Notes: a model not told the origin generated them from the sequence alone. A stretch of 21,587 nucleotides of DNA from JAKAWW01 sp049966775 (GCA_049966775.1 JBMFTZ010000012.1:1-21587), one strand, 5' to 3'; shown: positions 1 through 6,179, counted from the first letter of the stretch. A program made the numbers and translations.

Positions 1-84
1 GTTGATGTGGATGTGCTGGTTGTGGATGTGCTGGTTGATGTTGTTGATGTGGATGTGCTGGTTGTGGATGTGCTGGTTGATGTT
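1..84. repeat. 42-bp tandem repeat, two identical copies, coding for a Ser/Thr linker
   Basis: Bases 1-42 and 43-84 are identical, and a diverged continuation follows to about 150. The repeat is in frame with the minus-strand surface protein and encodes 14 residues of alternating Ser and Thr. More copies may lie beyond the left edge. Confidence 0.85.
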
Positions 85-914
85 GTTGAAGTTGTTGTTC
101 CTGTGGTGCTCGTTGTAGTGGATGTACTAGTTGAAGATGTGAATAATACAAAGCTTGCCACAACCGTAGCATTTGATGATAGTGTCAAAGTTGTGGTCTG
201 CGTCGTGCCGCTGGATAGAGAGGAGCTCGGGGACGAAATGGACCACATGGAAAACGAATATCCCGCAGGGGGCTTTGCAAATAATACATATTTATTGCTT
301 ACAAGAAACGTTGTGCTGTTCGTCGCATAGGCAACTCCATTTACGTCTATATACGCACCGGCTGTTGAAGAATTCATGCTCAGTGAATAGATGCTTATCG
401 AGGAAGGGGCAACAAGCTGCGTTGCGGTGCCAGTGGTCTCATATAGCGTGCCTTGACAGGTCTTCGAATTCGGCCCGTTGCAGAGCTTGTAGCTTAATGT
501 AAATGGTATGCTCACTTGCGTGCCCACGCCGGGCTTAGAACTGCCAGGTATGCCCACAGTGCATAAGACGTCGACGCCAGAGGGCGCGAATGCGGGATAG
601 CAGTTGCCGGCATAATGGCTAGTTCCAGGTGCACCGATATTTGTGACTGTTATGTTTATGCCGTTATGCGGTATCTGCATTGCTGCACCAATGGTGTTCT
701 TAAAAACGAGCGCGAACCTTAGCGGCGCAGTCAGGTTGTATGTGACTACGGATTGCACGCACGGTAGCAGCGGCTCTATGTAGCATGACGAAGAGATGTA
801 GTAGCTGGGCGCCTTATAGCCGCTGAGCACGAACACGCTTGCCACAAAGAGCGATATTATGATTATTGCCCATGAATATGTAATGACAAATTCCAACGCT
901 GACTGCTGCTTCAT
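1..914 (-). CDS. Surface protein with class III (pilin-like) signal peptide and Ser/Thr linker, C-terminus cut by window edge
   Basis: Reading the minus strand from the ATG at 912-914 gives about 304 codons without a stop, running off the left edge. The N-terminus MKQQSALEFVITYSWAI fits an archaeal class III signal peptide: a short basic start, a Q-x-x-x-E motif (Q4, E8) and then a hydrophobic segment to about residue 33. Such peptides are processed by a prepilin-peptidase-like enzyme. An extracytoplasmic part follows, with several Cys and sequons such as NLT, NIT, NSS and NAT. Around residues 205-265 a segment resembles a divergent InlB B-repeat (pattern PPAGYSFSMW, then a TTTLTLSSNATVVASF-like strand). 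The last 40 or so visible residues are almost pure Ser/Thr, a stalk or linker. The C-terminal domain is outside the window. Exported surface location is well supported; the function is unknown. Confidence 0.8.
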   Translation of the reverse strand, partial: MKQQSALEFVITYSWAIIIISLFVASVFVLSGYKAPSYYISSSCYIEPLLPCVQSVVTYNLTAPLRFALVFKNTIGAAMQIPHNGINITVTNIGAPGTSHYAGNCYPAFAPSGVDVLCTVGIPGSSKPGVGTQVSIPFTLSYKLCNGPNSKTCQGTLYETTGTATQLVAPSSISIYSLSMNSSTAGAYIDVNGVAYATNSTTFLVSNKYVLFAKPPAGYSFSMWSISSPSSSLSSGTTQTTTLTLSSNATVVASFVLFTSSTSTSTTTSTTGTTTSTTSTSTSTTSTSTSTTSTSTSTTSTSTS

Positions 915-940
915 CGCATTCCCTGCTTATACAATTGCAG

Positions 941-953
941 TATCTATTTATTA
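941..953. promoter_or_regulatory. AT-rich divergent promoter region
   Basis: The AT-rich block (reading TATCTATTTATTA) lies 27-39 bases upstream of the minus-strand start at 914 and 32-44 bases upstream of the plus-strand start at 985. It is the only TATA-like sequence in the 70-base gap and could serve one or both genes. Confidence 0.45.
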
Positions 954-984
954 AGTTTTTGATATTTAGTATTAGAATGATTAG

Positions 985-1863
985 ATGGATTTTAAAGCGT
1001 TTGTGCAGCTTACAAGGATAGAGCACAGTTTCATGCTCGTCGTGGCGGTGCTCGCGGGGGAGCTTGTAAGCGGCGCAATGCCTTCACTGCTCGTGCTCCT
1101 GCTGGGTTTCATAACGCCGATATTTATAAGCATGGGCTCTTTTGCAATAAATGACTACTTCGACGTGGAGTCGGACAGGTTGAACAAGCGCTTTGACAGG
1201 CCGATTGTCCACGGCGAAGTGACTGAAAGGCAAGCGCTCCTAATCGCGATTTCGAGCTTTGTGATAGGCATGGGCGCCAGCGCTTTCATAGATCTTTACG
1301 CTTTCGCGATAGCACTAATATTTGGGGGGCTTGCGATACTGTATAGCTATAGGCTTAAGGACACGCTGCTGTGGGGCAACATATACATCGCCCTTTCAAT
1401 GGCTATACCGTTCATATACGGGGATTTTGTGGTATCAAAAGTGCTCTTGAACAATATCGTGCTTATCTCTTTCGTGGTGTTTTTGAGCGGGCTCGCAAGG
1501 GAGATACATGGCATGATAAGGGATTACGAGGGTGACAGGAAAGCGAGGAACACGAGAAACCTGATACGCGCTTTTGGCGCGCAGCGCTCCGCCTATGTAG
1601 CGTTTGTGCTTTATCTTGAGGCGGTGGCGATAAGCCTCTTCATGTTCTTCTATGAAAGGCCGTTCGCATATAACCTCGTATACATAGTTCCGATTGCGGT
1701 TGTCGATGCAGTGCTGCTTTATGTCGCAATCCGGTACACAAGGCTTTATACAAAGCGCAAAGGCGCAGGCTTCTTTAGATTCTCCAGAAATGCTAGCCTG
1801 GGGGCTATGGCGCTGGCTATCTTCGCCTATCTATTATCGGCGCTGCTTTTCGTGCCTTGGTGA
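985..1863 (+). CDS. UbiA-family prenyltransferase, probable digeranylgeranylglyceryl phosphate synthase
   Basis: This 292-residue integral membrane protein has eight or nine predicted hydrophobic segments. The first Asp-rich motif of the UbiA superfamily is seen as NDYFDVESD (residues 56-64), which binds prenyl diphosphate through Mg2+. The second polar motif is REIHGMIRDYEGD (172-184), and a YSYRLK segment (120-125) lies between them. In archaea this subgroup usually makes the second ether bond of membrane lipids by adding geranylgeranyl to geranylgeranylglyceryl phosphate. Length and motif spacing fit that enzyme. The exact substrate is inferred, since UbiA relatives also make quinones or hemes and no quinone genes are nearby. 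The gene stands alone, divergent from the surface protein and convergent with uS2, with 17 bases between stop codons. Confidence 0.85.
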   Translation: MDFKAFVQLTRIEHSFMLVVAVLAGELVSGAMPSLLVLLLGFITPIFISMGSFAINDYFDVESDRLNKRFDRPIVHGEVTERQALLIAISSFVIGMGASAFIDLYAFAIALIFGGLAILYSYRLKDTLLWGNIYIALSMAIPFIYGDFVVSKVLLNNIVLISFVVFLSGLAREIHGMIRDYEGDRKARNTRNLIRAFGAQRSAYVAFVLYLEAVAISLFMFFYERPFAYNLVYIVPIAVVDAVLLYVAIRYTRLYTKRKGAGFFRFSRNASLGAMALAIFAYLLSALLFVPW

Positions 1864-1880
1864 ATTTGGCCTCATGAAAA

Positions 1881-2501
1881 TTAGGACTTCGGCTTCACCG
1901 CCTCCGCTTTTGCCTCAAAGTCGCTCACTTGGTGCTTGAACTCCTCGTTTGCCTTTATTTCGCCCCTCTCCTTTAGCACCTCTCTTGCAAGGAGGAAGTA
2001 TATCAGCGCGAGCGACTTCCTGCCGCGGTTGTTTGCTGGTATTATAAGATCGATATATTTAGTGGAGTTGTCCGTATCGCTAAGCGCTATTATGGGTATG
2101 CTGCTCTTGCTTGCTTCCTTGACCGCCTGCTTTTCGTTTCGCGAATCGCTTATGAACATCAGCTTCGGCTCCATGAAGTCGGGCCTGTTCGGGTTTGTGA
2201 AGATGCCCGGCGTCACCCTGCCCTGTATGAACTTGGCGCCTATTATCTCGGCAAACTTCTGCGCCGCCACTATGGCGTAGATCCTTGAAGCGGTAACCAC
2301 TATGTCCTTTGGATCGTATCTTGCAATCATCGACGCGGCCACCCTAAGCCTCGAATCGATGGTCTTCAGGTCAAGCAGATAGAGGCCGTCCTCCCTCACT
2401 TTGTATATAAATTTCTTCATCCCGGGGGTCTTTACCTTCGTGGCGATGTGTATGCCAGCTTCTAGGTAATCGTTTTGGTTTGCCAACAGTTGTTCTTCCA
2501 T
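1881..2501 (-). CDS. rps2: Small ribosomal subunit protein uS2 (archaeal S2p)
   Basis: The protein has 206 residues, the normal size for archaeal uS2, and sits on the solvent side of the small subunit. Recognisable family blocks include DYLEAGIHIATKVKTPGMKK near the N-terminus, RVREDGLYLLDLKT, the NPNRPDFMEPKLMFISD block, IALSDTDNSTKYIDLIIPANN and GRKSLALIYFLLAREVLKERG. The start chosen is the ATG at 2499-2501, preceded by AAAGGTG with a 6-base spacer. The frame stays open upstream to an ATG at 2585, but those extra 28 codons read through the tRNA-Pro gene at 2514-2617, whose folding shows that they are not protein sequence. The C-terminus is a charged tail rich in Lys, Glu and Ala. It is the last gene of the rpoD-uL13-uS9-rpoN group and is convergent with the UbiA gene. 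Confidence 0.95.
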   Translation of the reverse strand: MEEQLLANQNDYLEAGIHIATKVKTPGMKKFIYKVREDGLYLLDLKTIDSRLRVAASMIARYDPKDIVVTASRIYAIVAAQKFAEIIGAKFIQGRVTPGIFTNPNRPDFMEPKLMFISDSRNEKQAVKEASKSSIPIIALSDTDNSTKYIDLIIPANNRGRKSLALIYFLLAREVLKERGEIKANEEFKHQVSDFEAKAEAVKPKS

Positions 2502-2527
2502 TTTAAACACCTTTGGGGCCGCCGAGA

Positions 2528-2545
2528 TTTTCAGCTTTTCGCGCA
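2528..2545 (-). other. tRNA-Pro intron 2, 18 nt, at position 59/60
   Basis: The intron runs from TGCGCG to GAAAA. Exon TTCA (54-57) pairs with intron TGAA. The bulges are AA|T on both sides, an inner GC/GC stem closes a 7-nt loop, and the T-stem is the outer helix. This is a strict bulge-helix-bulge. Confidence 0.8.
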
Positions 2546-2551
2546 TTTGAA

Positions 2552-2564
2552 TTCCCGTGTTGTT
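2552..2564 (-). other. tRNA-Pro intron 1, 13 nt, at position 53/54
   Basis: The intron sequence is AACAACACGGGAA. Exon bases CCCG (48-51) pair with intron CGGG as a four-base central helix. Bulges AG|A and AA|T place both cuts after the second bulge base. There is no inner stem, so this is a relaxed bulge-helix motif. Removal joins the T-stem strand CCGAG to the T-loop TTCAAAT. Confidence 0.75.
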
Positions 2565-2639
2565 CTCGGGTCGCCAGCACCCCAAGCTGGAAGCCTACCA
2601 GGCTAGCAGACGGCCCCAAACATTACCATCATTACAAGC

Positions 2640-2652
2640 TCATATATAAATT
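2640..2652 (-). promoter_or_regulatory. TATA box for tRNA-Pro (and probably uS2)
   Basis: On the minus strand the sequence AATTTATATATGA begins inside the rpoN stop codon and lies 23-35 bases upstream of the first tRNA base, the normal archaeal TATA distance. Confidence 0.7.
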
Positions 2653-2851
2653 ACTGCCTTCCTAAAGGCATGAATTCGTCTATGAGCTCAAGGTTGCCCA
2701 GGAACATGCGCCTGCAGCAGTAGCGCTTCACTCCGAGATCGTCAAGCACCTTTCCGGGATCTTCGTTGTTCTTGTTTACTCTTCTATCGTATTCTTCCCA
2801 TTTGTCGGCTACAACAGCTCCACAGCTGAAGCATCGAACTGGCATCATCAT
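2651..2851 (-). CDS. rpoN: DNA-directed RNA polymerase subunit N (Rpb10-like)
   Basis: A 66-residue zinc-binding polymerase subunit that helps hold subunits D and L on the assembly platform. It has the family signature MPVRCFSCG near the start and RYCCRRMF in the second half, giving the CxxC plus CC zinc ligands. GKVLDDLGVKRYCC matches the conserved core. Length is normal. Three ATGs follow one another at 2851, 2848 and 2845, and GGTGA at 2857-2861 is best spaced for the first. The start lies just past the uS9 stop codon, so the two are translated from one message. This is the archaeal subunit, unrelated to bacterial sigma-54, which shares the symbol. Confidence 0.96.
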   Translation of the reverse strand: MMMPVRCFSCGAVVADKWEEYDRRVNKNNEDPGKVLDDLGVKRYCCRRMFLGNLELIDEFMPLGRQ

Positions 2852-2862
2852 TCATATCACCA

Positions 2863-3420
2863 TTACCTGTATGAGGTTTGGAATCTTGCCCTTGCCTTGG
2901 GTCCCTTGAATTTCTTGGATTCGACGCGCCTAGGGTCGTCGACAAGCATACTGCGATCGTAATGCATAAGCTCCTTCCTTATCACGTCGCTATCTGCATA
3001 CGCAGATAGCCCCTTTGCTATGGCGCTCCTCACGGCTTGAGCCACCGCGCTTATGCCTCCACCAGTAGCCGTCATTGTGATATCAACCTTCTTTGCAAGG
3101 CTTCCGGCGAGTTTTGATACATATATGGGCTCAAGCATTATGTATTTTAGCTCAGGGGGCTCTACAACATCAATGCTAAAGCTGTTGAGTGTAATCCTGC
3201 CCGTACCAGGCTTTACCGAAGCCCTGACAATCGCACTCTTCCTCTTGCTCCTTACAAGCACCACCTTCGGCTTTTTGGAGACCTTTCGCTTCGGAGCGGG
3301 CTTTCTGCCATGCTGCACTGCCTGTTGTGCCTGCTGGGGCGCAACTTGCTGAACTGGTTGCTGCACCGATGGCACCTGCTGGACCTGCTGAACGTTGCTC
3401 ACATTAGCTTGCTCTGCCAT
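2863..3420 (-). CDS. rps9: Small ribosomal subunit protein uS9 with a Gln-rich N-terminal extension
   Basis: The C-terminal 130 or so residues are typical archaeal uS9: RSKRKSAIVRASVKPGTGRI at the start of the fold, a Gly-rich TATGGGISAVAQAVRSAIAKG helix region, and the invariant tail RFQTSYR, which reaches toward the P-site tRNA. Ahead of it lie about 50 residues not normally seen in the family: first Gln/Val/Pro-rich with little charge, then a basic stretch (GRKPAPKRKVSKKPK). ATG 3420 is the preferred start because GTGAT sits four bases upstream. A GTG at 3429 overlapping the uL13 stop would add three residues. It is co-transcribed with uL13 and rpoN. Confidence 0.94.
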   Translation of the reverse strand: MAEQANVSNVQQVQQVPSVQQPVQQVAPQQAQQAVQHGRKPAPKRKVSKKPKVVLVRSKRKSAIVRASVKPGTGRITLNSFSIDVVEPPELKYIMLEPIYVSKLAGSLAKKVDITMTATGGGISAVAQAVRSAIAKGLSAYADSDVIRKELMHYDRSMLVDDPRRVESKKFKGPKARARFQTSYR

Positions 3421-3425
3421 TGATA

Positions 3426-3869
3426 TCACTGCTTATTATAGCCAAGAAGCTTAGAGAGCTCCCCAAGCGTTATATGATTTACGTATATGCTCTTTAAATC
3501 CTTTGACTCGAATGCTTCCAGCTTGAAGCCCTTAAGCGCTTCGGGCACGAGCTGGAACACCCTAAGCCTCCTATATGCACTCTTCCCGTGCGGCTTCCTG
3601 TACGGGAGCATGCCGCGCACTATGCGCTTGAATAGCATGTCCGGACGCCTTGACCAGTATGGTGAGTGCTCCGGATTTTCTTTCTCCTGAAGGTCGAGGC
3701 GCGTCTTATAATTTGAGATAATTGCGCCCTTGCTGCCTGTTATTACAGCATAGCGCGCATTTACTACAGCGACCTTCTTGCCTTGGAGCAGCTCTTTTGC
3801 CACCCTACTCGCCAGCCTTCCCAGTATCTGGTCTTTGGCGTCGTAAATGATAAAATCATTGAAGTCCAT
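3426..3869 (-). CDS. rpl13: Large ribosomal subunit protein uL13
   Basis: A 147-residue archaeal uL13. It opens with the family start pattern IIYDAKDQILGRLASRVAKE and has VVNARYAVITGSK, the HSPYWSRRPDMLFKRIVRGMLP block and the KSAYRRLRVF segment that contacts 23S rRNA. Two adjacent ATGs exist (3872 and 3869). The second is chosen because GTGGT (3873-3877) abuts the first and leaves a three-base spacer only for the second. The upstream eL18 stop overlaps this Shine-Dalgarno region, and the downstream stop overlaps the uS9 translation start region, so coupling is likely. Confidence 0.96.
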   Translation of the reverse strand: MDFNDFIIYDAKDQILGRLASRVAKELLQGKKVAVVNARYAVITGSKGAIISNYKTRLDLQEKENPEHSPYWSRRPDMLFKRIVRGMLPYRKPHGKSAYRRLRVFQLVPEALKGFKLEAFESKDLKSIYVNHITLGELSKLLGYNKQ

Positions 3870-3876
3870 CATACCA

Positions 3877-4218
3877 CTATATTATAAGGTGCACGCCCTT
3901 CTGCTTTACAATATCGCCGATGCTCATTATGCTGCAGTTCGAGGCCCTGAGCTTGGCTAGCGCCTGTGCCGAGTATTCCAGGGCAGCTATGCTTATGCTG
4001 TGGCTCATCCTGCCTACGGAAAGCACCTTGCCCGGAACGATTACGGTATCGCCTTCCTTTGTGTATTTGTCAAGCTTGTATAGGTTCACGCTCGCCCTGC
4101 ACCTTGAAGGTACGGCTATGCGCTTGTAGGCGCCGCTCCATATACCCTTGCCGGCTTTGGCCGATGCAAGAACCTCAAGCCATTCCTTTACGTTCTGCTT
4201 TTCGGCATTGATCTTCAT
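3877..4218 (-). CDS. rpl18e: Large ribosomal subunit protein eL18 (archaeal L18e)
   Basis: A 113-residue protein with the eL18 pattern: an N-terminal helix (VKEWLEVLASA), the RCRASVNLYKLDKYTKEGDT segment, VIVPGKVLSVGRMSH and the C-terminal SIMSIGDIVKQKGVHLII. It is an archaeal/eukaryotic large-subunit protein related to uL15. The open frame begins at 4236, immediately after the tRNA-Leu 3' end, but GGTGA lies at 4224-4228, so the tandem ATGs at 4221 and 4218 are the likely starts. The second is listed because it leaves a four-base spacer. The gene heads the eL18-uL13-uS9-rpoN run. Confidence 0.94.
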   Translation of the reverse strand: MKINAEKQNVKEWLEVLASAKAGKGIWSGAYKRIAVPSRCRASVNLYKLDKYTKEGDTVIVPGKVLSVGRMSHSISIAALEYSAQALAKLRASNCSIMSIGDIVKQKGVHLII

Positions 4219-4236
4219 CATTTCACCATGTTGCAA

Positions 4237-4340
4237 TGCGGGGGGTGAGATTTGAACTCACGCAGTCCCTAAAGACACAGGAGTTCCAAGCTTTTGTGCA
4301 CCTCAGTCCTGCGCATTTGGCCATGCTCTGCCACCCCCGC
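4237..4340 (-). tRNA. tRNA-Leu(GAG) with a 17-nt intron
   Basis: A class II tRNA of 104 nt (87 nt spliced). The acceptor GCGGGGG pairs with CCCCCGC, discriminator A, no encoded CCA. The D-stem is GCA/TGC. The anticodon stem CAGGA/TCCTG closes, after splicing, loop CTGAGGC with anticodon GAG. The long variable arm contains GTC/GAC, and the T-arm is GTGAG-TTCAAAT-CTCAC. It starts one base after the rpoD stop codon and ends next to the eL18 leader, and no TATA box is evident upstream. It is therefore probably cut out of the rpoD-eL18 transcript, which separates the two messages. Confidence 0.95.
4284..4300 (-). other. tRNA-Leu intron, 17 nt, at canonical position 37/38
   Basis: The intron is TGCACAAAAGCTTGGAA. 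Exon CTGA (32-35) pairs with intron TTGG using two G-U pairs. The bulges are GG|T and AA|C, an inner GC/GC stem has a six-base loop, and the anticodon stem is the outer helix. Confidence 0.85.
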
Positions 4341-4341
4341 A

Positions 4342-4917
4342 TCAAAGCTTCTTAGCAACTTTTTCAACCTCGCCTAGCTCCTCCCTTAGCGCATCTAGCG
4401 CTCTCTCCAATATCTCTTTTGGTGGCATTTGGCCGAATGTTTCAATATAAAACTCAAACGCGCCATCCCCCGCCTCGCTGAATGTCACAAAACCGGGCTG
4501 GAACTTGGCGTGCTTGTAGCCGCTGCCAAGCACTGCTTTAGCTTCCAAGCGTAGCTTCTGGTCGTTGTACAATTTTATTATCGGTATGTTGCCGTTTGCG
4601 ACCTTTATGTGCTTGTCCTGTGTCTCGAGCTCGCTCGAGTATACGGTTTTGGGCCCTATGGCATCGAGCGTGAAAAGCACCTCATCGCTCTCTGAGTATT
4701 TTCCGCTTGGCGTAAGTATAGGCACCAGCCCTATCCTGTGTGCTATGTACTCGTCAAACATGGCACTCGTGTTCTCGTAGAATGTAACCACATCTACTGC
4801 GAAGGTCTTCACGTCGTTTATTACAGTGCGCCTGAGGGCGTTTGCATACGCATTGCTCGCATCGCTGAGCCGGAACCTTATGGCTTTGTCGTTGGCTTCT
4901 AGCACTTCTATCTTCAT
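4342..4917 (-). CDS. rpoD: DNA-directed RNA polymerase subunit D (Rpb3/alpha-like), short form
   Basis: A 191-residue polymerase assembly subunit. The N-terminal dimerisation domain shows FRLSDASNAYANALRRTVINDVKTFAVD, equivalent to the alpha/Rpb3 signature, then DEYIAHRIGLVPILT. The C-terminal half includes KAVLGSGYKHAKFQPG and a final helix that pairs with subunit L. The Cys-bearing Fe-S or ferredoxin-like third domain found in many longer archaeal D subunits is absent: the region between GPKTVYSSEL and IPIIKLYNDQKL is short and has no Cys. ATG 4917 is preferred, with GTGA five bases upstream; GTG 4926 would add three residues. This is not the bacterial sigma factor of the same symbol. Normally it neighbours S13/S4/S11, but here it is first in its run. 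Confidence 0.95.
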   Translation of the reverse strand: MKIEVLEANDKAIRFRLSDASNAYANALRRTVINDVKTFAVDVVTFYENTSAMFDEYIAHRIGLVPILTPSGKYSESDEVLFTLDAIGPKTVYSSELETQDKHIKVANGNIPIIKLYNDQKLRLEAKAVLGSGYKHAKFQPGFVTFSEAGDGAFEFYIETFGQMPPKEILERALDALREELGEVEKVAKKL

Positions 4918-4949
4918 ACATTTCACATTGAAGGATATTTAAGGCAAAG

Positions 4950-4958
4950 AGCTTTAAA
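4950..4958 (-). promoter_or_regulatory. TATA box for the rpoD-ribosomal protein operon
   Basis: CTTTTAAAG on the minus strand, centred about 37 bases upstream of the rpoD ATG, in the divergent gap with the 5027 gene. Adjacent A-rich sequence could be the BRE. Confidence 0.55.
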
Positions 4959-4995
4959 AGCTTTTACACCAAAAATCTAAAATATATCTGATAAA

Positions 4996-5007
4996 CATAT
5001 TTATATA
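4996..5007 (+). promoter_or_regulatory. TATA box for the gene at 5027
   Basis: CATATTTATATA ends 20 bases before the ATG at 5027, which suggests a leaderless or nearly leaderless mRNA. No ribosome-binding site is visible. Confidence 0.65.
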
Positions 5008-5026
5008 CATATATGGTAGTATACTT

Positions 5027-5620
5027 ATGGGATTCGAATCTGTTCTGGGCGCTGCCACTGCGGGGGGAGACTTCGGCAAAGAGAGATACGCGCTCACATA
5101 CAAAGAGAGGGCGCACCTTTCGAAGGTAAAGCTGGACCTCCATTCTGAAGCGGTGTATATACACACGGGAGAGGCCACTACCATGAAGTTTTCGACACTT
5201 GGCCCTAGATACATAGCCGCAATGGACATAACATACGATCTGCTTCTTACGGTATATGATGTCAACACCTCGAAGCTGTTTGCGGCAAGGCTGTTCGGCT
5301 TCCAGCCAAAGAGCAGCCAGCAGATTGGAGGCTTTCTCAGGGGCTTCGGCAGAAGGGCGAATTTGGAGGCACGCCTTATTGGCATGCAGAACGGCGAAAG
5401 CACTGATACGCTAGGCGGCGTGCTCGCATTCCTAAAACCAATGAAGCTCCAGATTGTTGAAGCCGACCTCTTCGGCAACGAGGTAAGGCATATTGCGGTA
5501 GATTCTAAGATAGGCGTACCGTATAACATATTAAAGGACAACCGCGTATACAGACCGGGGGAGCTCGTAAGCACCATTACGATAGAGCAATTCGAGCAGG
5601 GGCTCAAGAAAGCTCCCTGA
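5027..5620 (+). CDS. Conserved-looking hypothetical protein, 197 residues, function unknown
   Basis: I do not recognise this protein. It is soluble, with no signal peptide or membrane segment, and looks alpha/beta, with several strand-like stretches (IAAMDITYDLLLTVYDV, LFAARLFGF, MKLQIVEADLF) and a Gly-rich part around residues 95-110 (IGGFLRGFGRRANLEAR). No Cys pairs, Walker motifs or other catalytic signatures are visible. A strong TATA box, the open frame from the first ATG and ordinary codon use support a real gene. It is divergent from the rpoD operon and convergent with thpR, overlapping it by 17 bases at the 3' ends. It may be a lineage-specific cytoplasmic protein. Confidence 0.8.
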   Translation: MGFESVLGAATAGGDFGKERYALTYKERAHLSKVKLDLHSEAVYIHTGEATTMKFSTLGPRYIAAMDITYDLLLTVYDVNTSKLFAARLFGFQPKSSQQIGGFLRGFGRRANLEARLIGMQNGESTDTLGGVLAFLKPMKLQIVEADLFGNEVRHIAVDSKIGVPYNILKDNRVYRPGELVSTITIEQFEQGLKKAP

Positions 5621-6161
5621 CATAGAGATTTGCGTATTCTGGGCCTTTGCTGCTTAATACGCTCTTTTTGAGAGTTATCGCGTCGCATTGGAACCGGCCA
5701 AAATTGTAATCCTTGTATCTGCTGATAAACTCGGTGGCTTCCTTAAAGCCCATGCTAGCATTTCTCGCCCTTGCAATCGTGATATGCGGTACGAGCTCCC
5801 GGTCCTCTATTTTGCAGCACGCGGCTATCTCACTGCGCATGATGCGAAAAATGCCTATGATATTTTCGGCACCTTGCGATATTTTTGCAAACAGAACCCG
5901 CGGAACGCTTTGCGTAAACGACCCCACCCCGCTCACCTCGATTGCAAATGGTTGAATAGCAAGCTTGTCCATCGCGGATTTTACGGACTGCATCTGCTCA
6001 AAGGTTATGCTGCCAAGGAAGAACAGCGTTATGTGCATGTTCTCCTGCCCCACGGAGCGGAAACCGCCAAGCCCCGCACCTAGTGAAGCTATGCGCTGCC
6101 TTATCTGCTCTGGTACTTCTATTGCTATAAAGGCCCTCATCGCGCCGCTTTCGGCTAACAT
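5604..6161 (-). CDS. thpR: RNA 2',3'-cyclic phosphodiesterase (2H family, LigT/ThpR)
   Basis: A 185-residue 2H phosphoesterase. The two catalytic HxTx motifs are seen as HITL (residues 43-46) and HITI (126-129), with the family start MRAFIAIEVPEQIR just after a seven-residue leader. These enzymes open 2',3'-cyclic phosphates to 2'-phosphates and can ligate tRNA halves in vitro, which is of interest here because all three tRNA genes in the window are spliced. A role in splicing is inference only. The start at 6161 is set by GGTGA four bases upstream. An in-frame start at 6200 has no such site, and ATG 6140 would begin exactly at MRAFIA. Confidence 0.92.
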   Translation of the reverse strand: MLAESGAMRAFIAIEVPEQIRQRIASLGAGLGGFRSVGQENMHITLFFLGSITFEQMQSVKSAMDKLAIQPFAIEVSGVGSFTQSVPRVLFAKISQGAENIIGIFRIMRSEIAACCKIEDRELVPHITIARARNASMGFKEATEFISRYKDYNFGRFQCDAITLKKSVLSSKGPEYANLYVRELS

Positions 6162-6179
6162 TACTTCACCACCCAGGTA

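Larger units (their letters stand above)
2514..2617 (-). tRNA. tRNA-Pro(GGG) with two introns in the T-arm
   Basis: The 104-nt gene folds to a 73-nt tRNA once 13 nt (2552-2564) and 18 nt (2528-2545) are removed. The acceptor is GGGGCCG paired with CGGCCCC, with discriminator A and no encoded CCA. The D-arm is weak (three pairs, with a U-U at 10/25), but the D-loop has normal A14, G18-G19 and A21. The anticodon stem CCAGC/GCTGG closes loop TTGGGGT, giving anticodon GGG. After splicing, the T-stem CCGAG/CTCGG closes a textbook T-loop TTCAAAT. It has its own TATA box at 2640-2652, and the uS2 ribosome-binding site begins directly after its 3' end, so it may head a tRNA-mRNA transcript. The double-intron reading is inferred from folding, but every helix fits. 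Confidence 0.88.

Noticed and set aside
7..330. Plus-strand frame of 107 codons rich in Val and Asp
   Set aside because: It is the reverse of the Ser/Thr repeat of the minus-strand surface protein; composition is purely repeat-driven.
2502..2585. N-terminal extension of uS2 starting at the ATG at 2585
   Set aside because: It reads straight through the tRNA-Pro gene, does not resemble uS2, and a well-placed ribosome-binding site precedes the ATG at 2501.
4954..5688. Minus-strand frame of 244 codons opposite the 5027 gene
   Set aside because: It crosses the rpoD promoter and overlaps thpR; Ser/Leu/Pro composition is typical of an antisense shadow, while the plus frame has a TATA box at the right distance.
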